A stretch of 64,000 nucleotides of DNA from Actinomadura rifamycini DSM 43936 (lineage in GTDB: Bacteria; Actinomycetota; Actinomycetes; Streptosporangiales; Streptosporangiaceae), in contig NZ_AULB01000016.1 of assembly GCF_000425065.1 (NCBI RefSeq), forward strand, positions 1 to 64,000. The letters run 5' to 3'. Below are positions 35,261 through 42,236 of the stretch, in pieces. The number at the start of each line of letters is the position of its first letter. Position 1 is the stretch's first letter. Under the pieces are notes generated by a model. That model saw only the letters and a program-made list of their open reading frames with translations. It searched no databases and was not told the origin of the DNA. The translations under genes and the position numbers were made by a program.

Positions 35261-36012
35261 GCCAGAGTCTCGCGCGCGCGCTCGGCATCCTGATCGAACT
35301 CGGCGACGGCCCCCGCAACCTGGACGAACTCGCCGCGACCGCGGGCGTCCACAAGACGACCGTCATGCGCCTCCTGCGGACGCTCGAAGCGGAGCGGTTC
35401 GTCCACCGCGACGGCGACCACCGCTTCCACCTCGGCTCCCGCATGTTCGCGCTCGCCCGCGCGTCCCTCGAGCAGCACGGCATCCGCGACGTCGCCGCCC
35501 CGCACCTCGCGCGGCTCAACGAGTCCACCGGGCAGACGATCCACCTCGGCGTCCTGGACGGCGACGACGTCATCTACCTCGCCAAGTACGACTCCCGGCA
35601 CGCGATCCGCATGTACTCGCGCGTCGGGCTGCCGATGCCGCTGCACGCCACCGCGATCGCGAAGGTCCTCCTCGCCGACCTCCCCGCGCCCCGCCGCCGC
35701 CGCATCGCCGAATCGCTCGAGTACACGCGCTTCACCGAGCACACGATCACCGGCCCCGGCGAGCTGCTCGCCGAACTCGACCGCGTCGCCGAGCAGGGCC
35801 ACGCCATGGACGACGCCGAGCACGAGACGTTCATCCGCTGCGTCGGCGCCCCCGTCCGCGACGCGTCCGGCCGCGTCGTCGCCGCCGTCTCGATCTCCGT
35901 GCCCGAGGTCGTCCTCGACCGGGACGGCGTCCTCGCCCTGCTCCCCGACCTCCTCGCCACCGCCCGCGCCATCTCCACCGATTACGGACACACGGAAGGA
36001 AACCCGGAATGA
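35257..36012 (+). CDS. IclR-family transcriptional regulator
   Basis: The 251-aa protein has the IclR winged helix (RNLDELAATAGVHKTTVMRLLRTLEAERFVHRDG, near 19-52) and the effector domain with MYSRVGLPMPLHATAIAKVLLA and a Cys in FIRCVGAPVRDASGRVVAAVSIS. It is translated by coupling (ATGA) from the kinase gene and overlaps RidA in the same way. The inverted repeat in the divergent promoter is its likely site. The effector is unknown. Confidence 0.88.
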   Translation: MSQSLARALGILIELGDGPRNLDELAATAGVHKTTVMRLLRTLEAERFVHRDGDHRFHLGSRMFALARASLEQHGIRDVAAPHLARLNESTGQTIHLGVLDGDDVIYLAKYDSRHAIRMYSRVGLPMPLHATAIAKVLLADLPAPRRRRIAESLEYTRFTEHTITGPGELLAELDRVAEQGHAMDDAEHETFIRCVGAPVRDASGRVVAAVSISVPEVVLDRDGVLALLPDLLATARAISTDYGHTEGNPE

Positions 36013-36413
36013 GCGACAAGACGCAGATCACCACGACGGGCGCCCCGGCCGCCGCCTGGGCCTTCTCCCAGGGCGTCCGCAAGGGCCCGCTCCTCCAGGT
36101 GTCGGGCCAGGGCCCCCAGGACCCCGAGACCGGCGAGTACGTCCACGAGGGCGACGTGAAGGCCCAGACCACGCGCGTCCTCGAGAACCTCAAGGCCGTC
36201 CTCGAAGCCGGCGGCGCGAGCGTCGAGGACGTCCTCATGTTCCGCGTCTACCTCAAGACCCGCGACGACTTCCCCGCCATGAACGAGGCGTACGGCGAGT
36301 TCGTCAAGGCCAACTGCCCGAGCGGCGTCCTCCCCTGCCGCACCACCGTCGCGGTCGAACTCCCCCACCCGTCCATGCTGGTGGAGATCGACGCCCTCGC
36401 CTGCGTCGACTAA
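36009..36413 (+). CDS. ridA: RidA-family enamine/imine deaminase
   Basis: The 134-aa protein is a member of the YjgF/YER057c/UK114 family, which hydrolyses reactive 2-aminoacrylate and related enamines to ketoacids and ammonia. The key Arg is present in CRTTVAVELPHPSMLVEID (near residue 112). The ATG overlaps the IclR stop, and GGAAGGA lies upstream. In this locus it would quench the enamine released by the D-serine-dehydratase-like enzyme, which supports the proposed pathway. Confidence 0.88.
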   Translation: MSDKTQITTTGAPAAAWAFSQGVRKGPLLQVSGQGPQDPETGEYVHEGDVKAQTTRVLENLKAVLEAGGASVEDVLMFRVYLKTRDDFPAMNEAYGEFVKANCPSGVLPCRTTVAVELPHPSMLVEIDALACVD

Positions 36414-36586
36414 CGCCCGGCAGGCCCGGTTCGTCGCGCCGTCGACGTCCCCTTCGCCGGCAAAGACGCGGCAGAACGGCCCGAGCGCGGGGCCGATCTC
36501 CGGTGCCGCGCTCGTCACGGGGTCCATCTTCCCCTTTCACCACGAAAATGATCACAGCGGTCCCGTCCGCCGATACCGTTGGACGC

Positions 36587-37408
36587 GTGGTGGACGACGA
36601 GACGACCGGGACGTCCCGCCGTCGGGCCCTCTGGCTGCTGGGGGCCGTCGCGGGCCTCGCCCTCGCGGCCGACGAGGTGCGCCCCCGGCACGGTTACCGG
36701 ACGGCGCAGGCGGACGTCGTCCCGGCGAGCCCGGCCGTGGATCCGGCGCCGACCCCGCACCCGACGCTGCGTCCCGCGAGCTGGACGCCCGGGCGGCTGG
36801 CGGCGCTGGAGGACCCGGTGCGGGAGCTGACGCAGCTGTCGCCGCCGCCGCCCGCGAAGACGATCGCGCTGACCATCGACGACGGGCCGCACCCCGAGTG
36901 GACGCCGCGGATGCTCGACCTGCTCGCCGAGCACGACGTCCGCGCGACGTTCTTCATCATCGGCGAGCAGGTCGCCGAGCACCGGGCGCTGACGCGGCGG
37001 ATCGCCGACGCGGGCCACCAGATCTGCAACCACACGATGCACCATCCGCTGAGCATGGGCGGCCTGTCGGCGCGCGAGGTCCGCGAGGAGGTCGTGGAGG
37101 CCCACGACCGCATCGCGGACGCGACGGGCGTCCTGCCCGGCTACTTCCGCGCGCCGGGCGGGAACTGGACCGAGCGGGTCATGGACGTGATCGCCGAGTA
37201 CGGGATGCTGCCCATCGACTGGTCCATCGACCCCCGGGACTGGTCACGCCCCGGCGCCGGCCGCGTCCGCGACCGCCTGCTGGAGGCCGGGGACGGCGAC
37301 ATCCTGCTGTGCCACGACGGCGGCGGCGACCGCGCGCAGACGATCAAGGGGCTGCGGAAGGCGATCCCGGTGCTGAAGCGGCGCGGCCTGACCTTCGCGA
37401 CGCTCTGA
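36587..37408 (+). CDS. polysaccharide deacetylase (NodB domain), exported
   Basis: The 273-aa protein has an N-terminal Arg-rich hydrophobic signal (SRRRALWLLGAVAGLALAAD, possibly Tat-type or an anchor), a Pro-rich linker and a NodB domain from about residue 85. The deacetylase motifs are TIDDGPHPEWT (catalytic Asp and metal Asp), NHTMHHP (metal His), RAPGGNW and LLCHDGGG. It should remove acetyl groups from peptidoglycan or another cell-wall glycan. A -10-like TACCGT ends seven bases before the GTG at 36587, so the mRNA may be leaderless. An in-frame ATG at 36548 is the alternative. Confidence 0.85.
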   Translation: MVDDETTGTSRRRALWLLGAVAGLALAADEVRPRHGYRTAQADVVPASPAVDPAPTPHPTLRPASWTPGRLAALEDPVRELTQLSPPPPAKTIALTIDDGPHPEWTPRMLDLLAEHDVRATFFIIGEQVAEHRALTRRIADAGHQICNHTMHHPLSMGGLSAREVREEVVEAHDRIADATGVLPGYFRAPGGNWTERVMDVIAEYGMLPIDWSIDPRDWSRPGAGRVRDRLLEAGDGDILLCHDGGGDRAQTIKGLRKAIPVLKRRGLTFATL

Positions 37409-37411
37409 CCG

Positions 37412-38209
37412 TCAGGGGGACGTGAGCGGTTCGTCCCCGTACGCCCGGTGGAGGAGCGCGAGGAAGTCGCGGGCCTCGGGGAGCGCGGCGTCCTCGATGC
37501 GGTGCACCGCGACGCCCGGTGTCCACGAGTTCATGACGACGGCCCCGGCGAGGGACGGGACGTCGGCGGGGGTCACCGCGGCGACCCGCTGCGGGACGCC
37601 GAGCGCGTCGAGCCTGCGGCGGACGATGCCCATCGTCGTCCCGGTCAGCATCGCGGCGTCCGGCCACACGACCGCCGAACCGTCCCAGAAGGCGAGGTTC
37701 CAGATCGTGCCTTCGCTGAACCGTCCCCGGCGGTCGACGAACGCGGCGTCGTCGAAGCCCCGCGCGGCGGCCCGCCGCAGGTGGTAGGTCTTGCCGACCT
37801 CGCCGACGTGCTTCACCGCCGGGAGGTCCCGCTCGTGCTCGACGGCGGCGAGCGCCAGCGGGCCCTCCGGTCCGGACGCGGGCGGCCCGGTGCGGACGAG
37901 CACGCGGGGCTCGGCGTCGGCGGCGGTGAACTCGCCCGCCGCACCGAACACGGTCGCCGTCAGCGACACGTCCGCCGGGCCGTCCGCGAGCGCCGTGCGA
38001 AGCAGCTCGCGGACGCGTTCGTCCGGTACCGCCCGTCCGAACATCTCGACCGACGCGTTCCGGAGCCGCTCCAGGTGCAGGTCGAGGCCCCGGACGCCGC
38101 CGCCGCGCACCTGCATCGCGGTGAAGTGCGCGTATCCGGCGAACGCCAGCGGGTTCAGCTCCGCCGCGGTCGCCGTCCGTCCGTCCAGGTGCGCCACGTA
38201 CTCGCTCAT
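37412..38209 (-). CDS. class IV aminotransferase
   Basis: The 265-aa PLP enzyme has the fold-type-IV signature. The catalytic Lys lies in EVGKTYHLRRAAARG, followed by DAAFVDRRGRFSEGTIWNLAFW and later TGTTMGIVRRRL, which binds the phosphate. Family members include branched-chain aminotransferases, D-amino-acid transaminase and aminodeoxychorismate lyase; this one is not closely tied to any pathway by its neighbours. GGGGAA precedes the ATG. It ends three bases from the deacetylase on the opposite strand, without a terminator. Confidence 0.85.
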   Translation of the reverse strand: MSEYVAHLDGRTATAAELNPLAFAGYAHFTAMQVRGGGVRGLDLHLERLRNASVEMFGRAVPDERVRELLRTALADGPADVSLTATVFGAAGEFTAADAEPRVLVRTGPPASGPEGPLALAAVEHERDLPAVKHVGEVGKTYHLRRAAARGFDDAAFVDRRGRFSEGTIWNLAFWDGSAVVWPDAAMLTGTTMGIVRRRLDALGVPQRVAAVTPADVPSLAGAVVMNSWTPGVAVHRIEDAALPEARDFLALLHRAYGDEPLTSP

Positions 38210-38305
38210 CGTCGTTCCCCCCATGTCTCGCGGCTGCTGTCGGGGACGACTCTGCCGCCGCCGGACGGGCGCGGCCAGTGCCCCGTCCGTCGTGCGACCG
38301 CCGGT

Positions 38306-38320
38306 CCTGCCACTGGCAGG
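38306..38320. promoter_or_regulatory. perfect palindrome between aminotransferase and XRE regulator
   Basis: CCTGCCACTGGCAGG has perfect 7-bp arms around one base. It lies 31 bp before the XRE regulator's start and 97 bp from the divergent aminotransferase start. Autoregulation by the XRE protein is the simplest reading. Confidence 0.55.
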
Positions 38321-38350
38321 GTCAGGCAGCCGGGCGCGCGACCGGCGACA

Positions 38351-39250
38351 ATGGACGCCATGGACGATCGTCAGGCCACGCAGGAGTTCGACACCCCCGA
38401 CGCGGCGCCCGCGCAGCCGTCCGCGTCCGCTTCGCTGGATCCGCATGTCGAGCTCGGCGAGTTCCTGCGGAGCCGGCGCGGGCGGCTGACGCCGGAGGCG
38501 GTCGGGCTGCCGGAGTTCGGGCGGCACCGGCGGGTGCCGGGCCTGCGGCGGGAGGAGCTCGCGCAGCTCGCCGGGGTGTCGGTCGCGTACCTCACCCGGC
38601 TGGAGCAGGGCCGCGCCCACAACGCGTCCGCGGAGGTGCTGGACGCGCTCGCCCGCGCGCTGCGGCTCACCGCGACCGAGCGCACCCACCTGAACCACCT
38701 GGCCCGGTGCCGCCACCACGGCGGCGAGGCGGAGGCCGAGGAGGTGCGGCCCGGGCTGCGGGCCATGCTCGCCGCCCTGGACGGGACGCCCGCGTACGTG
38801 ACGGGACGCCGCACGGACGTCCTCGCGTGGAACGCGCCCGCCGCGGCCCTGTTCGGCGACTTCGCCGGCGGCAACCTGGCCCGCCTGGTGTTCCTGCGGC
38901 CCGACCCCCCGTTCGCGGACCCGGAGGCGGAGGCGGCCGACGCCGTCGGCGCCCTGCGGCGGGACGCGACCTGCCACCCGGACGACCCGCGGCTGGCGGC
39001 GCTCGTCGGGGAGCTGTCGCTGCACAGCGCGGACTTCGCGCGCCTGTGGGCGCGGCACCACGTCGAGGAGCGCGCCCACGGGACGCGGCGGCTGCGGCAT
39101 CCGCTGGTCGGCGGCCTCGACCTCGCGTTCGAGACGTTCCGGCTGCCCGACGGCTCCGAGCAGACGCTGACCGTCCACCACGCCCCGCCGGGGTCCGCCG
39201 CCGCCGACCACCTGCGGTTCCTCGCGAGCTGGGGCGGCGGAGCGTCCTAG
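38351..39250 (+). CDS. XRE-family regulator with MmyB-like ligand domain
   Basis: The 299-aa protein has a helix-turn-helix of the XRE type (LRREELAQLAGVSVAYLTRLEQGR, near 67-90) and a C-terminal MmyB-like domain (TPAYVTGRRTDVLAWNAPAAALFGDF). This build is common in actinomycetes, often beside a reductase or transporter it controls. The domain is thought to bind a fatty-acid-like ligand in the structural prototype. No ribosome site is visible before the ATG at 38351; a second in-frame ATG lies nine bases on. Confidence 0.88.
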   Translation: MDAMDDRQATQEFDTPDAAPAQPSASASLDPHVELGEFLRSRRGRLTPEAVGLPEFGRHRRVPGLRREELAQLAGVSVAYLTRLEQGRAHNASAEVLDALARALRLTATERTHLNHLARCRHHGGEAEAEEVRPGLRAMLAALDGTPAYVTGRRTDVLAWNAPAAALFGDFAGGNLARLVFLRPDPPFADPEAEAADAVGALRRDATCHPDDPRLAALVGELSLHSADFARLWARHHVEERAHGTRRLRHPLVGGLDLAFETFRLPDGSEQTLTVHHAPPGSAAADHLRFLASWGGGAS

Positions 39251-39253
39251 CCG

Positions 39254-39303
39254 GGGGGTGTACTTGAGTACACCCCCTGTCCGGTGTCCGGGCACACTGT
39301 GCC
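39254..39303. promoter_or_regulatory. two palindromes before the two-component genes
   Basis: The first is a 24-bp palindrome with perfect 11-bp arms (39254-39264 with 39267-39277; inner core GTACTTGAGTAC). The second is GGCACACTGTGCC (39291-39303) with 6-bp arms. Both lie between the XRE stop and the histidine kinase start. The first could also act as a terminator hairpin for the XRE gene; the second looks purely like an operator. Confidence 0.55.
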
Positions 39304-39362
39304 ATGGAGGCGTCCGCCGGAGACTTGACTCGGTGACGATGCCGAGGCGGACGGAGGAACCG

Positions 39363-40679
39363 GTGAACGGTCAACTGGTCGGAGAGACGCGGTGGCAGGC
39401 CCACGCGCGCGCTCCGTGGCGAGGGTTCCGGCTGGGGCTCCTGGGCGTCCCCGCGTTCTTCGTGGGGGCCTGGTTCCTCACGGCCTTCTCGATGGTCTCG
39501 TTCGCGATCGGGGTGCTGCTGTTCCCGTCCGCGGTGGACCTCGCGCGCCGGACGGCGGACGTGTACCGGCGGCTCGTCGAACGGTGGACGGGCGTCCGCA
39601 TCGACCGCCCGTACCTGCCCGACCCCCCGCCGGGCGAGGACGGGATCAAGGGGCGGGTGCGGCTGTTCACCGCCCGGGTTCAGGACCCCGCGACGTGGCG
39701 CGACTACCTGTGGCTCCTCGCCGACCCGGCCGTCGTGTTCTTCACCGCCGCGCTGCCCGGCTGGCTGATCCTGTACGGGATCTGGGGCTGCCTCCTCGCC
39801 GGATTCGCGGGCGGAGTGATCGCGGACGCCGGCGGCAGCGACTGGTACGCGTGGGTCCACGTCACGACCGGGTACGGGACGGACGCCGGCGCGCGTGCGA
39901 CGACCGTCGCCCTCGCGACCGTGTTCATCGCCGCCGGGCTCCTGCTGGGCCCGCGGATGCTCGGCGTGTACGGGCGGTGGGCGCAGACGCTGCTCGGGCC
40001 GACGGAGAAGTCGCGGCTGGCGCTGCGGGTCCGGCACCTGACGGAGTCGCGGTCGGAGGCCGCGGACGCGTCCGCGGCGGAGCTGCGGCGGATCGAGCGG
40101 GACCTGCACGACGGGGCGCAGGCGCGGCTCGTCGCGATGGGGATGAGCCTCGGCGCGATCGAGCACCTCCTCGACCGGGACCCGGAGAAGGCGCGGATGC
40201 TGCTGGCGCAGACCCGCGAGTCGTCCGCGAAGGCCCTGCACGAGCTGCGGGACCTGGTCCGCGGCATCCACCCGCCCGTCCTCGCCGACCGCGGCATCGG
40301 CGACGCCGTCAAGGCGCTCGCCCTCGACCACCCGATGCGCGCCGAGGTCGCCGTGGACCTCGACGGGCGGCCCGAGCCGCCGGTGGAGTCCGCCGCGTAC
40401 TTCGCGGTGTCGGAGATCCTCACCAACGCCGCGAAGCACTCCGGCGGGACGCGGCTGTGGATCGACGTGCGGCACGAGGACGGCATGCTGCGGATCTCCG
40501 TCACCGACGACGGGCGCGGCGGCGCGTCCCTCGACGGCGGCACCGGGCTGCGCGGCGTCGAGCGGCGGATCGGTACATTCGACGGCGTCCTCGCCCTCAA
40601 CTCCCCCGCGGGCGGACCGACGATCGTGACCCTGGAGCTGCCGTGCGCGTTGTCCTCGCCGAAGACCTCGCCCTCCTGA
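39363..40679 (+). CDS. sensor histidine kinase (NarL-type partner)
   Basis: The 438-aa kinase begins with a multi-helix membrane sensor domain (residues about 15-215) of the actinobacterial Sensor/PF13796 type. It continues with a HisKA_3 dimerisation helix (IERDLHDGAQARLVAMG, phospho-His about residue 249) and an HATPase domain (EILTNAAKHSGG, DDGRGGASLDGGTGLRGVERR). The GTG at 39363 is chosen for GGAGGAA just upstream; an ATG at 39339 is possible. The response-regulator gene begins inside its last 37 bases, so the two are coupled. The signal is unknown, perhaps an envelope condition. Confidence 0.88.
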   Translation: MNGQLVGETRWQAHARAPWRGFRLGLLGVPAFFVGAWFLTAFSMVSFAIGVLLFPSAVDLARRTADVYRRLVERWTGVRIDRPYLPDPPPGEDGIKGRVRLFTARVQDPATWRDYLWLLADPAVVFFTAALPGWLILYGIWGCLLAGFAGGVIADAGGSDWYAWVHVTTGYGTDAGARATTVALATVFIAAGLLLGPRMLGVYGRWAQTLLGPTEKSRLALRVRHLTESRSEAADASAAELRRIERDLHDGAQARLVAMGMSLGAIEHLLDRDPEKARMLLAQTRESSAKALHELRDLVRGIHPPVLADRGIGDAVKALALDHPMRAEVAVDLDGRPEPPVESAAYFAVSEILTNAAKHSGGTRLWIDVRHEDGMLRISVTDDGRGGASLDGGTGLRGVERRIGTFDGVLALNSPAGGPTIVTLELPCALSSPKTSPS

Positions 40680-41287
40680 GGGAGGGCCTGGTCAGCCTGC
40701 TGGAGGCGCACGACTTCGAGATCGCCGCGGCCGTCGACAACGGGCCGTCCTTGCGCAGGGCACTGCTCGACCACCGCCCCGACGTGGCGGTGGTCGACGT
40801 GCGGCTGCCGCCGTCGTTCACCGACGAGGGCCTGCAGGCGGCGCTGGAGGCCCGCCGGCACGTCCCGGGCCTGCCGGTGCTGGTGCTGTCGCAGTACGTC
40901 GAGCAGCTGTACGCGCGGGAGCTGCTGGCGGACGGCGGCGGCGGGATCGGCTACCTGCTGAAGGACCGGGTGTTCGACGCCGCCCAGTTCGTCGACGCGG
41001 TCCGGCGGGTCGCGGCGGGCGGCACCGCGATGGACCCGGAGGTCGTGTCGCGGCTCATCGCGGGCGGCACCCGCGGCACGCCCCTCGCCCGGCTGACGCC
41101 CCGCGAGACCGAGGTGCTCGAACTGATGGCGGAGGGCCGCTCGAACGCCGCCATCGCCGAACGCCTCGTCGTCACCGAACGGGCCGTCACCAAGCACACC
41201 GCGAACATCTTCGCGAAGCTCGACCTGCCGGTGACCGCCGACGACAACCGCCGCGTCCTGGCCGTCCTCGCCTACCTCAACCGCTAG
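40643..41287 (+). CDS. NarL/LuxR-type response regulator
   Basis: The 214-aa protein has a receiver domain (VLAEDLALLREG with the acidic pair, phospho-Asp in DVAVVDVRLPP, Lys in GYLLKDR) and a LuxR helix-turn-helix (LTPRETEVLELMAEGRSNAAIAERLVVTERAVTKH). It is the partner of the overlapping histidine kinase. Its GTG lies within the kinase gene with GGAG upstream. The two palindromes before the kinase are candidate autoregulatory sites. Confidence 0.92.
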   Translation: MRVVLAEDLALLREGLVSLLEAHDFEIAAAVDNGPSLRRALLDHRPDVAVVDVRLPPSFTDEGLQAALEARRHVPGLPVLVLSQYVEQLYARELLADGGGGIGYLLKDRVFDAAQFVDAVRRVAAGGTAMDPEVVSRLIAGGTRGTPLARLTPRETEVLELMAEGRSNAAIAERLVVTERAVTKHTANIFAKLDLPVTADDNRRVLAVLAYLNR

Positions 41288-41309
41288 GGCCCACCTGAAC
41301 CGCTAGGGC
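41279..41309. repeat. 19-bp offset tandem duplication at convergent gene ends
   Basis: The 12-mer AACCGCTAGGGC occurs at 41279-41290 and again at 41298-41309; with flanks the copies match in 15 of 16 positions. The first copy holds the response-regulator stop. The CTAG of the second holds the hydratase stop on the other strand. Confidence 0.7.
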
Positions 41310-42052
41310 GTCCAGGGGAACTCGGGGGCGCGGCGCTCCAGGAACGCCGCGACGCCCTCCCGCAGCTCGCCGCTGCCGTCCATCTCCGCGAGCCAGCGGG
41401 CGGCCCGGCCGCGGACGTCGCCGCCCGCGGCGACCGCGTCCACGATGTCCTTCGTGGCGCACTGCGTCAGCAGGGACCGGGACGCGAGCGTCGCGGTGAA
41501 GTCCGCGATCCGCGCGGGCAGGTCGGGGACCACCTCGTTGAGGAAGCCGATGCGCAGGGCGTCGTCCGCGCCGATCAGCTCCGCCGAGAACAGCAGGTGC
41601 TTCGCCGCCGCCGGGCCGACCAGCCCGACGAGCCGCTCCGTGGCGGCCGCCGGGTAGACGATGCCGAGCCGCGCCGGGGTGATCCCGAACCGGGCGCCCG
41701 CCGCCGCGAACCGCAGGTCGCACGCCGCCGCGAGCTGGCAGCCGCCGCCGACGCACACGCCCTCGATCGCCGCGATCGTCGGCTTCCCGAACGCCGCGAG
41801 CGCCCGCTCCGCGACCGTCGACAGGTGCGTGTCGTCGTCCCGGTGGATGGCGTCGAGCTCCCCGATGTCGGCGCCCGCGCAGAAGTTCCCGCCCGCGCCC
41901 GTCAGCACCACCGCCCGGACGGACGCGTCCGCGGCGAGCCCGTCGAGGATCCGGGGCAGCTCGCGCCACATGTCGGCCGACATCGCGTTCCGCTTGCCCG
42001 GACGGTCGATCGTGATCGTCCCGACGCCCCCGGCGACCTTGCAGTGCAGCAC
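41303..42052 (-). CDS. enoyl-CoA hydratase/isomerase
   Basis: The 249-aa crotonase-fold protein should hydrate 2-enoyl-CoA in beta-oxidation. The oxyanion hole is seen in GNFCAGADIGELD and GVCVGGGCQLAAACDLRFA. The position of the first catalytic Glu of classical hydratases is taken by Val/Gly-rich sequence, but GITPARLGIVYP is conserved, so a hydratase or isomerase of broader crotonase type is possible. The start is uncertain: GTG at 42052 gives a normal N-terminus, without a clear ribosome site. It converges with the response regulator. Confidence 0.8.
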   Translation of the reverse strand: MLHCKVAGGVGTITIDRPGKRNAMSADMWRELPRILDGLAADASVRAVVLTGAGGNFCAGADIGELDAIHRDDDTHLSTVAERALAAFGKPTIAAIEGVCVGGGCQLAAACDLRFAAAGARFGITPARLGIVYPAAATERLVGLVGPAAAKHLLFSAELIGADDALRIGFLNEVVPDLPARIADFTATLASRSLLTQCATKDIVDAVAAGGDVRGRAARWLAEMDGSGELREGVAAFLERRAPEFPWTP

Positions 42053-42236
42053 CCGAGCATCGTAAAGGGGACCCCCGACCCTCGCCCGTACCAGGGTCGC
42101 CCTCCACCTACAGAAGGACTTCCTTACGCCCGCGCCACACACTCCAGACGGATTTCGAGACACCCCCTGTGAGGGAGGAATTCCGCCGCCGCTCAGCGGA
42201 TTCTTGTAACTGGGCGGCTTTGAGGAAACGGAGTCC

